64,000 nt of DNA, from assembly GCF_030732985.1 (NCBI RefSeq), contig NZ_JASHJX010000004.1:91580-155579 (forward strand). Reading direction: 5' to 3'. The notes beneath the pieces were generated by a model. That model worked only from the letters and a program-made list of their open reading frames with translations. It did not search any database and was not told where the DNA came from. Both the position numbers and the translations under genes were made by a program. Below, piece after piece: positions 9,001-16,249 of this stretch. Numbering within the stretch: the first letter of the stretch is position 1; each line of letters begins with the position of its first letter. Source of the stretch: Nioella sp. MMSF_3534. Its GTDB lineage: Bacteria > Pseudomonadota > Alphaproteobacteria > Rhodobacterales > Rhodobacteraceae.

Positions 9001-9537
9001 TCACCAATAATCGGGCTTGTTCAGGGCTGCCACGCAGGAGGATGGCCCCTTCAGAGGTGAGAGATCCGCCCCAGACAGCGACTGACCGATCCAGCCTTCG
9101 GGGTGGCTCAGTGGCAGGGGCGGCGGGGCCATCTCTTCTGTAAGGGCTTTGAACCCGACCCGTCCGTAAAACGCCGGATCGCCATAGGTGATGGCCATGT
9201 CGACCCCCTCGGCCCGAAGTGCGTTCAGCCCATGCGTGATCAATGCCTGCCCCGCGCCTTTGCCCTGCGCCGCCGTTGCCACCGCGACCGGGGACAGCAG
9301 CATCACGTGGCGTGGGTCTTCGGGGTAGGTCAGCCGGGTAAAGCAGATGCAGCCGATCAGCTGACCCGCGTCAGCGGCCGTGAAGACGCGCAACTCCTGC
9401 GCCGGTGTCTTCAGCAACTGTTCCACCAGCCCCCCGATCAGCGCGCCTTCCTCCGCCCCTTCCGAGGCGGCAAAGGTGTCTGTGAACAGCGCCACAATGG
9501 TATCCGCGCTGAACGCGCGTCCGTCCGACAGGTCCAT
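9001..9537 (-). CDS. GNAT family N-acetyltransferase
   Basis: 178 residues. LLSPVAVATAAQGKGAGQALITHGLNALR is the acetyl-CoA-binding motif A of GNAT enzymes (Q/R-x-x-G-x-G/A), and YGDPAFYGRVGFK is the usual motif B. Closest in layout to the YhbS type. The acceptor is unknown. It converges on the epimerase gene. Confidence 0.85.
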   Translation of the reverse strand: MDLSDGRAFSADTIVALFTDTFAASEGAEEGALIGGLVEQLLKTPAQELRVFTAADAGQLIGCICFTRLTYPEDPRHVMLLSPVAVATAAQGKGAGQALITHGLNALRAEGVDMAITYGDPAFYGRVGFKALTEEMAPPPLPLSHPEGWIGQSLSGADLSPLKGPSSCVAALNKPDYW

Positions 9538-9557
9538 GTCAGCCCTCTTTCCTGCTG

Positions 9558-9878
9558 CTAGTCATGGCGCATGTATTTGCGCCGCGCTTCCTGCTCGATG
9601 TCGAGCCTCAGTTGAACACCCGCCAGTTCCCGGACGATCGTCTCGCGCTCCGCGCCCGCCGGGGTTTCCCTCAGCTTCGCTGTCAGAGCCTCCACCTGTT
9701 TGCGCAACTCGATCTCTCGCGGGACAACGCCCGCTTCATGCATGATCCGAAATCCTGCCGCATCGGCGCTCTCGCCCGTCTCCGGCTTCAGGGGCTTGCC
9801 CGCCCCTTTCAGGTCATCGAGTTGCCCCTCGGCCTCGGCCTTGCGGATCTGATGCTCGGCCAGCTTGTCCCATCTCAT
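9558..9878 (-). CDS. DUF1992 domain protein (DnaJ-subfamily-C-28-like conserved domain)
   Basis: 106 residues, MRWDKLAEHQIRKAEAEGQLDDLKGAGKPL, the DUF1992 signature shared with eukaryotic DNAJC28 but without a J domain. Charged, probably helical, cytoplasmic; function unknown. Its ATG overlaps the stop of the upstream sulfotransferase-like gene by 4 bp, so the two are probably one transcript. Confidence 0.85.
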   Translation of the reverse strand: MRWDKLAEHQIRKAEAEGQLDDLKGAGKPLKPETGESADAAGFRIMHEAGVVPREIELRKQVEALTAKLRETPAGAERETIVRELAGVQLRLDIEQEARRKYMRHD

Positions 9879-10513
9879 GACGGGCTGTCTTTCAGGGCCG
9901 TCGCCTCAGCGGTGATGAGCGTCGGGTTGCATTCCTGCGCATGGGCGGCGCGCAGCCTGTTGCGATCCACGCCGTATCGCCTTTCCAGCTCTGCGCCGAG
10001 CACCCGGTCGAAATAGTCAACATCCCTGGCAAAGCGCGGGAAGGACAGCGTCACAACCGGCACTTCAGCCGCAACCAGCGGTTCCAGCGTGCGGTAAAAC
10101 TGCTCGGCCAGAACCCAGTGCTGGTTCTCGGCCTGATCGGTCTTCCAAAGTCCGCCCGGTGCCATGTCCGGGTCTTCGCCCGCCGCGATTGCCCGCTCGC
10201 GGACCTGTCGGCGGCTGTTGGCGGCAGAGCCAAGCTCTCGCATCGGGATGATGGCCAGTCCGACCGGAAACCAGCTTTCGGCCAGAAGCTGCGGCAGCAC
10301 ATCCACGATCTGAGGCGATTTCACCACCATCGGCAGCTTGTCCACGTTGTGCCGCCTGACAGGCCTTTCCAGCCCGGCGCGACCGAGGTTCTCTTCCACG
10401 CCTTTGAATCGGCGCGGTTTAAAGCCGGTATCCATCCCCGCCACGGTCAGAATGCGCACCAGCAGGGTCGTACCCGCGCGGCCAGTGCCACAGATGATGA
10501 TCTTGGGGTCCAT
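9875..10513 (-). CDS. P-loop sulfotransferase-like protein
   Basis: 212 residues starting MDPKIIICGTGRAGTTLLVRIL: GTGRAGTT is the PAPS-binding 5'-phosphosulfate loop seen in sulfotransferase-fold proteins. The rest is poorly conserved (FPRFARDVDYFDRVL near the end resembles the sulfotransferase C-terminal region). The start at 10513 places the loop at residues 9-16, as expected. Coupled to DUF1992 by a 4-bp overlap. Acceptor unknown; a kinase-like role cannot be excluded. Confidence 0.65.
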   Translation of the reverse strand: MDPKIIICGTGRAGTTLLVRILTVAGMDTGFKPRRFKGVEENLGRAGLERPVRRHNVDKLPMVVKSPQIVDVLPQLLAESWFPVGLAIIPMRELGSAANSRRQVRERAIAAGEDPDMAPGGLWKTDQAENQHWVLAEQFYRTLEPLVAAEVPVVTLSFPRFARDVDYFDRVLGAELERRYGVDRNRLRAAHAQECNPTLITAEATALKDSPS

Positions 10514-10818
10514 ACCATGCCCTTCTGCCTGTCGGAGCCGATGGTGCGAAATTCCGTGCGCCCCTGCAATCGCCAAACCTGTCACGACGCCGGGGATTTG
10601 CGCAAAGGGCACAGTCGGGCGCACCAGCATGGCTTGCAGCCAGAGCGCGGAGCACGGTCATCATCCCCCCCGGTGGCGGCGTTCACCCCGGAAGGTTGCC
10701 CTGTTTTGTTGACAAGTTGCATTTGGTATTTCTATGAAAGTCCAGCAAGCATACGCAAAATGACTTGATCATGGCAGCGTCCCTTGCAATCGCTGTTGCC
10801 AGATACAGGACCCAAGAC
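10514..10818. other. Divergent intergenic region, sulfotransferase-like / LysR
   Basis: 305 bp without a credible gene. It holds promoters for both flanking genes; the only clear element is the sigma70-like pair annotated at 10709-10738. Confidence 0.5.
10709..10738 (+). promoter_or_regulatory. Putative sigma70-type promoter for the LysR gene
   Basis: TTGACA at 10709-10714 is a perfect -35 hexamer; TATGAA at 10733-10738 lies 18 bp on and is an acceptable -10. It is about 80 bp before the LysR start. Confidence 0.45.
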
Positions 10819-11739
10819 ATGAATCTGCGCCAACTCGAGGCATTTCGGGCCACCATCCGTTGCGGGTCCATCACCGGAGCCGCCGAGATGATGCATGTCT
10901 CGCAACCGAGCGTCAGCCGGCTGATCGCGGATCTGGAACGGTCCGTCGGCTTTGCCCTCTTCCAGAGAAACGGACGAGGGCTGATCCCGACGGTAGAGGC
11001 GCGGACGTTCTATCAGGCCGTGGAAGGCATGTTCGTGGGGGTCGACCGGCTTCAGGATCTGGCAGACAGCATCCGCACGACAAGCGGGGGCGTCGTTTCG
11101 GTTGGCACGATTCAATCGATTTCCACGATTGAACTGCCGCGCGCCGTCAACAGCCTGATCCAGAGATACCCAGACATCCGTGTGATGATCCACGCCCGCA
11201 ATACCCCGGCCATTCTGGACGCGGTGCAGCTGCATCAGTTCGATCTGGGCGTGGTCGGGCGGCAACCGCCCTATGACGGTGTGGAAACCCTTTTCCAGAC
11301 GGCCGCACCCTATGTTTGCCTCATGCCCGAAGATCATCCTTTGGTGGGTCTGGCCGGTCCCGTCGACCTGGAAATCCTGGCCGAGCAGGAGGATTTCGTG
11401 ACCTTCGGCGGCGCCTTCCCCGATGCCATGATGTCGATGGACAGCAGCCTGTCGCAAAAGCTGCAATCCCGATCCCGACTGTCTTCGACCAACATGCCCG
11501 TGGCGGCGGCTCTGGTACGCGAAACCGGTGTTCTGGCGATTGCCGATCCGTTTTCGGCGGAACAGGCGGTGCGCATGGGCGGGGTGGCCTTCCGCCCGAT
11601 CCTGCAAAACCTGACCTATTACGTCTCGATTGTCTGCGGGGGCCGCGCGCGGCTGTCCCGCCAGGCCGCCGAGTTCTCCGAGATTCTGGCCGAACAGCTT
11701 GATCAGCGGGTCAAGCTGGCCAACAGCTTTGCAAGCTGA
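10819..11739 (+). CDS. LysR family transcriptional regulator
   Basis: 306 residues. The N-terminal winged helix MNLRQLEAFRATIRCGSITGAAEMMHVSQPSVSRLIADLE is a textbook LysR DNA-binding domain (residues 1-60), followed by the periplasmic-binding-protein-like inducer domain (about 90-295) with an LPRAVNSLIQRYPDI strand. The start at 10819 fits the usual LysR N-terminus. It faces the demethylase/decarboxylase/oxidase/ABC genes tail to tail (stops 3 bp apart) and is the nearest candidate regulator for them; that link is inference. Confidence 0.9.
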   Translation: MNLRQLEAFRATIRCGSITGAAEMMHVSQPSVSRLIADLERSVGFALFQRNGRGLIPTVEARTFYQAVEGMFVGVDRLQDLADSIRTTSGGVVSVGTIQSISTIELPRAVNSLIQRYPDIRVMIHARNTPAILDAVQLHQFDLGVVGRQPPYDGVETLFQTAAPYVCLMPEDHPLVGLAGPVDLEILAEQEDFVTFGGAFPDAMMSMDSSLSQKLQSRSRLSSTNMPVAAALVRETGVLAIADPFSAEQAVRMGGVAFRPILQNLTYYVSIVCGGRARLSRQAAEFSEILAEQLDQRVKLANSFAS

Positions 11740-11741
11740 TC

Positions 11742-12854
11742 CTAGACCATCGGCAGCGGAACGATCTCGCCCTCGCGGTCCATACCGTCAGGCGTGAGCA
11801 CGCGCACCGGCTGGCCGATGTCCCAATAGTCTCTGTCAATCAGGGACAGGCCCACGTTCTGGCCAAAGCGCGGCGACCAGATGCCCGACGTGATCTGACC
11901 GACCTGCCTGTCGCCCACCATCACCGGCCACGGGGTGGAACAGGTGGGAACCGGCCCGCCGTCAAAGCGCAGCCCGCGGATTTCCCGTGAAACGCCCTTG
12001 TGCGCAAGGTCTTGCAATGCCGCCAACCCCAGGCAGTTCACGGACCCGTCCAGCTTGCAGAACTTGGCCAGCCCCAGTTCCAGCGGAGAATTCTCGCGTG
12101 TCATCTCGTTGCCGTAGGAAAACAGCCCACCCTCGATCCGCTCGATCAGGTTGGGGCAGCCAGGGGTGATGTTGAATGCCTGACCCGCCTGCCAGATCCG
12201 ATCCCACAGGGCCGGGCCAAGATGCCCGCCTTCAAGGTAGATCTCGAAGCCGCCCTGCCGGGAATAGCCGGATCGGGCAATGATCTGAGACGTGCCTTCA
12301 ACATCGAACCGGGCGAATTTGAAGAACCCGACCTCGCGGATGCTGTCCCCGAAGATACGGGCCATCAAGTCTTCGGCCTTCGGCCCCTGCACCGCCAGCG
12401 GCGACACGTCGGGTTCCTCGATCTCCACCTTCATCCCCGCACCAAGCGCCAGCCCGAGCGCGTAAAGCAGCACATCGCTGTCGGCGATGGACAGCCAGAA
12501 CCGGTCCCCGGCCAGTTTCAGCAGCACCGGGTCATTGACCAGCCCGCCCTTGTGATCGACCAGCGGCACATAGAGGCAATCACCGACCTTCGCCTTCGAG
12601 ATATCGCGCGGGGTCATCCATTGCACCAGCCGTGCGGCATCCGGGCCGTTGATCTGTACCTGCCGCTGGCAGGACACGTCCCAGATCTGCACGTGCTCTC
12701 GCAGGTGCCAGTAATCCTCCTCGACGCTCGGTTGGAACGCCTTGGGCAACAGCATGTGGTTGACCACGGAAAAGCCGCGAACCCCGGCGGCTTCGACGCG
12801 ATCCGTGTAGGGGGTGCGCCGGATGCGGCGCGACATGTTCAGACCGTCGGACAT
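11742..12854 (-). CDS. DmdA-like tetrahydrofolate-dependent demethylase (GcvT family)
   Basis: 370 residues. The N-terminus MSRRIRRTPYTDRVEAAGV, the HLREHVQIWDVSCQRQVQI stretch and the blocks IARSGYSRQGGFEIYLEG and CPNLIERIEGGLFSYGNEM align with dimethylsulfoniopropionate demethylase DmdA and with GcvT aminomethyltransferases in general. The DmdA reaction moves a methyl group to tetrahydrofolate. The sequence resembles characterised DmdA proteins, but the neighbours (alpha-hydroxy-acid oxidase, ThDP decarboxylase, peptide-type ABC importer) are not DMSP genes, so it may demethylate another substrate. The start at 12854 is preceded by AAGG. It is the last gene of the minus-strand run. Confidence 0.8.
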   Translation of the reverse strand: MSDGLNMSRRIRRTPYTDRVEAAGVRGFSVVNHMLLPKAFQPSVEEDYWHLREHVQIWDVSCQRQVQINGPDAARLVQWMTPRDISKAKVGDCLYVPLVDHKGGLVNDPVLLKLAGDRFWLSIADSDVLLYALGLALGAGMKVEIEEPDVSPLAVQGPKAEDLMARIFGDSIREVGFFKFARFDVEGTSQIIARSGYSRQGGFEIYLEGGHLGPALWDRIWQAGQAFNITPGCPNLIERIEGGLFSYGNEMTRENSPLELGLAKFCKLDGSVNCLGLAALQDLAHKGVSREIRGLRFDGGPVPTCSTPWPVMVGDRQVGQITSGIWSPRFGQNVGLSLIDRDYWDIGQPVRVLTPDGMDREGEIVPLPMV

Positions 12855-12871
12855 TGAATTGGCCTTGTTGA

Positions 12872-13213
12872 TCAGCGCGACCACCAATGGGCGCTGCTGT
12901 TGGGGGACAGGATGACCGGAAGGTGATAGCGCCCGTCCGGGTCGGGCATATGAAGGCGCAGGGCAATCTGCTGCACAAGCGGCGATGCGCCCCTGTCGGC
13001 CCAATAGGGGCCGGTTGCAAAGCTGAGCTCATAGAGATCGCCGGGATCGGCACCCGCCAGATCAACCTGCTGGCTCAGCCGCCCGCCCTCGTCGGTATCG
13101 ACGCTGAACAGCTGCTCTGGCGTGCCGGTGATCCGGGTCAGCGTCACCCGAACGCCGCCCGCATGGGTGCCGTCAAGACCGCTGAGCGTATGGGTGGACA
13201 CAGTCGCGCTCAT
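12872..13213 (-). CDS. Transthyretin-like protein, 5-hydroxyisourate hydrolase family (divergent)
   Basis: 113 residues. VSTHTLSGLDGTHAGGVRV carries the N-terminal catalytic-type histidine, DEGGR the usual arginine, and RYHLPVILSP the second histidine region of 5-hydroxyisourate hydrolase / transthyretin-related proteins. The family's C-terminal YRGS tetrapeptide is missing; this protein ends AHWWSR. No other purine-degradation gene is present. The ATG overlaps the stop of the ThDP enzyme gene (ATGA, 13210-13213), which ties it to that enzyme rather than to urate degradation. Confidence 0.75.
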   Translation of the reverse strand: MSATVSTHTLSGLDGTHAGGVRVTLTRITGTPEQLFSVDTDEGGRLSQQVDLAGADPGDLYELSFATGPYWADRGASPLVQQIALRLHMPDPDGRYHLPVILSPNSSAHWWSR

Positions 13214-14940
13214 TCGATCGACGCCTTGTCGCGTTTGTCGGATGTGGCGGCAACGATCGGGCTGATCACACCCCGGCATTTCACGTTGACACAGGCCGTC
13301 TTGCCGCTGGCGATGGCGCGTCTCAGGGCCGGGGCCAGCTCTTCGCGCCGCGTGACCAGTTCGCCATGCCCGCCCAACCCCTCGAACATCGCGTGGAACG
13401 GAATGTCGCGGAAATCGGTGGCGAAATGGCGGCCATTCGCAAAGAGACGCTCCTGCTGCTGCGAAATGCAGTCCAGCCCGCCATTGTTGTCGATCACCAC
13501 CACGATGGGGCGGTTTTCCTGAAAGCAGGCCTCGATGGACAGGCCGCCCGACAGGAACGCACCGTCGCCCGAGACCAGAACCACCGTCTTGTCGGGATGC
13601 ACGCTTTTGGCCGACATTGCAAAGGACACGCCGACCCCGAGCAGGCTGTAATTGCCCGGATGCAGGATGCCGCCCAGTTTCCGGCCGCGCTTGGCGGCGA
13701 TATTGGTGGCGATCTCGTTCCAGAAATGCGTGTTGCCGCCATCGAAGACCAGCCAATCGCCATCCGCCATTTCGGCCTGAACATCGACGGCCAGTTGCAG
13801 AGGGTGCATCTTGCGGCCCTCAGTAATGTCGCGGGCGCGCTCTTCCTCCAGATGGTTGGTCCATTCCTGCACCCAGTCCGCGCGACGCTGCTGTTGCAGG
13901 GCAAACCAGCTGTCCCAGCTTTGATCAATCCCCGCCAGGGCGTCGAGAAACGCGCCGGGATCGGAGAGCAGCGGCATGTCTGCGCCGTGGTTGTAGTCCA
14001 GTTCCTCATGGCTGCCATTCACGCAGATCAGCGTGGTTCCCGCCGGAATGAAAGGCGGGTTTCCGAAATTCATCTGGTTGTCCAGCCGGCAGCCGACCAT
14101 GACCACCACATCCGCCTCGTGGATTGCGGGCTTTGACGGGTGAAACTGGTGGAAATCGGCCAGCCCGATATAGCACTCGGTTTCCTCGCCCAAATTTTTG
14201 GTGTGGTAGGGCACGTTATAGACCGGAATGCGCAGCTTGTTGCCCGACGCGGCCAGGTTCCTTTCGGATTTCGACCACCAGACGCCGTGCCCGGCGATGA
14301 TCACCGGGCGTTCGGCACGCCTGATTGTGTCCAGCACCGGCGCAAGCGCCGCAGGGTCTGGCCAGGCGCGCGGCACAGGCTGTGCGGTGCGATTGAAAGG
14401 GCGCTCGTCGCGGCCCGCATCCTCGTCGAAAGACGAGAACATGATATCGACCGGCAGGCTCAGATGGACCGGGCCGGGATAGCCGGTGGTTGCGGCCTTC
14501 CAGGCACGGTCCACGAATTCGCTGATGCGGTTGCCGTCGACGATCTGTTCGGAATACTTGGTCAGCGGCGCGGCAATCGCGACATCGTCGATTTCCTTGA
14601 ACCCGCCCGCGCCTTGTCGCTTCAGCGTGGAGGACCCGGTCACGAAGATGACCGGAGACCGCTCTCCCCACGCTTCCAGCATCGCTGGAACCGCGTTGGC
14701 AAAGCCTTCCGGCCCCACGAGGCAGAGCGTCGGTTTGCGGGTGATCCGCGCGTGCCCGTCCGCCAGATGACCGGCGATCTGTTCATGCGGGCAGTTGATC
14801 ACCGGCATCTGGCATTCCATGAAGCCCTCCAGCGCCGGGTTGCAGAACCCGCCCGCAAGGGTAAAGGCGTGCTCCACCCCCTTTTCCTTGAATGCCCGGG
14901 CCAGCAACGCGCCGCCCCTGATCTGATGCTTGGCTGTCAT
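13210..14940 (-). CDS. Thiamine-diphosphate-dependent decarboxylase/lyase (acetolactate synthase-like)
   Basis: About 576 residues with the three domains of the ThDP family: an N-terminal Pyr domain with the catalytic glutamate in CPHEQIAGHLADGHAR, a central domain, and the C-terminal PP domain with VSGDGAFLSGG ... IDNNGG, the GDG-N metal/ThDP-binding motif. GYPGPVHLSLPVDI is also typical. Members decarboxylate alpha-keto acids (benzoylformate, pyruvate) or cleave 2-hydroxyacyl-CoA; the exact reaction is unknown. An FMN alpha-hydroxy-acid oxidase directly upstream suggests it takes the keto acid that enzyme makes. Start 14940 (GGA seven bases upstream) is preferred; an in-frame ATG at 14952 is possible. 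Confidence 0.83.
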   Translation of the reverse strand: MTAKHQIRGGALLARAFKEKGVEHAFTLAGGFCNPALEGFMECQMPVINCPHEQIAGHLADGHARITRKPTLCLVGPEGFANAVPAMLEAWGERSPVIFVTGSSTLKRQGAGGFKEIDDVAIAAPLTKYSEQIVDGNRISEFVDRAWKAATTGYPGPVHLSLPVDIMFSSFDEDAGRDERPFNRTAQPVPRAWPDPAALAPVLDTIRRAERPVIIAGHGVWWSKSERNLAASGNKLRIPVYNVPYHTKNLGEETECYIGLADFHQFHPSKPAIHEADVVVMVGCRLDNQMNFGNPPFIPAGTTLICVNGSHEELDYNHGADMPLLSDPGAFLDALAGIDQSWDSWFALQQQRRADWVQEWTNHLEEERARDITEGRKMHPLQLAVDVQAEMADGDWLVFDGGNTHFWNEIATNIAAKRGRKLGGILHPGNYSLLGVGVSFAMSAKSVHPDKTVVLVSGDGAFLSGGLSIEACFQENRPIVVVIDNNGGLDCISQQQERLFANGRHFATDFRDIPFHAMFEGLGGHGELVTRREELAPALRRAIASGKTACVNVKCRGVISPIVAATSDKRDKASIE

Positions 14941-14957
14941 GTGCTGTTCCATGTCTT

Positions 14958-16151
14958 TCAATAGGCTGTCAGGGCGGTCCGCGCCGCCGGTTTTGGCTTG
15001 GGCATGTCTGAAGCGTCGGCAAGGATCCCGGCGCTGACCGAACCGATATCGGTCAGTCCCACTTGCGCCAGCGTCAGGCTGGTTTCCTCGGCCAATATGC
15101 GGATCAGGGCCGTGAGGCCGCGCGCGCCTTCGGCCCCGAGCGCATAGAGCAGCGGGCGACCCAGCATCACGAAATCCGCCCCACGCGCCAAGGCTTTGAC
15201 GATGTCTTCGCCATTGCGCAGGCCGCTGTCGAAGATCAGCGGATAATCCGGGCCGACTGCGGCGCGAATGCGCGGCAGCAGGTCGATGGCGGCAGGCACG
15301 CTGTCCAATTGCCGCCCGCCATGGTTCGAGACCTGGATCGCATCCACCCCCGCCGCCTGGATGCGCCGCGCATCCGGGGGGGAACCGACGCCCTTGACGA
15401 TCAGCCGGCCCGGCCACAGGTCGCGCAAACGATCCAGAAACGCCCAATCCGCCCCGGCGCGGCTGGCGCTGCGGTCAAACCTTGTGGCCGTCGCGCTGGT
15501 CGAGAAATTGCGCGGCTCTGGCGCGCCGTTCCGCAGCATCGAGAGGGACCAACTCGGATGGCTGGCAAAATCCCACAAAAGCCGGGGCGTCATGCGAAAC
15601 GGCATCTGGAACCCGTTGCGCAGGTCGCGGGTGCGGCGTGCCACCTGCGGGACATCCACGGTCAGGATCAGCGTGTCATAGCCCGCCACCTTCGCTCGAT
15701 GGACCATATCCAGCGATTGCTCCATCGACGCGCCGACATAAAGCTGAAACCACGCATGATCCCCGGCCCAGGACCGCATCTCCTCGATAGAGCTTGATGC
15801 CGCCGAAGACAGGCAGAGCGGAATGTCGAAGCGGCTTGCCGCGCGGGCCAGTGCCCGGTCGGCGTCGGGATGGGTCAGGTTGCACATGCCCATGGGCGCG
15901 ATCCCGAAGGGAAGGCCATGCCTCCGCCCCAGAAACCGGGTTTCCAGACGACGCGCGCCGACATTTTCAAGCACACGCGGTTGCAGGGTGATCTCGTCAA
16001 AGCGGGTCTGGTTGCGGGCGGTCGCCACCTCGCGCCCCGCCGCGCCTTCGATGAAATCGAAGATGACGCGCGGCAGGCGTTTCTGCGCGATCCTGCGGGC
16101 ATCCTCGGTGCAGAAGATGCGAGATCGGTCGGTGTTGGTCGGACGGGCGAT
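14958..16151 (-). CDS. FMN-dependent alpha-hydroxy-acid oxidase/dehydrogenase (LldD/glycolate oxidase family), start codon uncertain
   Basis: Oxidises L-2-hydroxy acids to 2-keto acids with FMN. Seen: GIAPMGMCNLTHPDAD, FQLYVGASMEQS, LTVDVPQVARRTRD, the catalytic histidine in SNHGGRQLD and FDSGLRNGEDIVKALARGA. The homologous N-terminus (RRIAQKRLPRVIFDFIEG) lies upstream of the first conventional start, GTG at 16028, which would cut about 41 residues from the barrel's first helix. No ATG, GTG or TTG occurs between there and an in-frame TGA at 16164-16166. An ATC at 16149-16151, five bases after AGGGGG, sits where the start should be. An ATG before the TGA (ATGAAACCGCAGAGCTGA) reads only five codons. 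Either an AUC start is used or the start is damaged. Confidence 0.78.
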   Translation of the reverse strand: MARPTNTDRSRIFCTEDARRIAQKRLPRVIFDFIEGAAGREVATARNQTRFDEITLQPRVLENVGARRLETRFLGRRHGLPFGIAPMGMCNLTHPDADRALARAASRFDIPLCLSSAASSSIEEMRSWAGDHAWFQLYVGASMEQSLDMVHRAKVAGYDTLILTVDVPQVARRTRDLRNGFQMPFRMTPRLLWDFASHPSWSLSMLRNGAPEPRNFSTSATATRFDRSASRAGADWAFLDRLRDLWPGRLIVKGVGSPPDARRIQAAGVDAIQVSNHGGRQLDSVPAAIDLLPRIRAAVGPDYPLIFDSGLRNGEDIVKALARGADFVMLGRPLLYALGAEGARGLTALIRILAEETSLTLAQVGLTDIGSVSAGILADASDMPKPKPAARTALTAY

Positions 16152-16249
16152 GGCGGCCCCCTGTCAGCTCTGCGGTTTCATGCCAACACCTTAGACCGGC
16201 TGCAAAATTCCGGGCCAATCGAAATTGATCCGGCACCTATTCAGGCAGG

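Noticed and set aside
13210..15447. Longer 745-codon form of the ThDP enzyme
   Set aside because: The N-terminal extension lies inside the FMN oxidase gene in another frame; the family N-terminus begins at 14940-14952.
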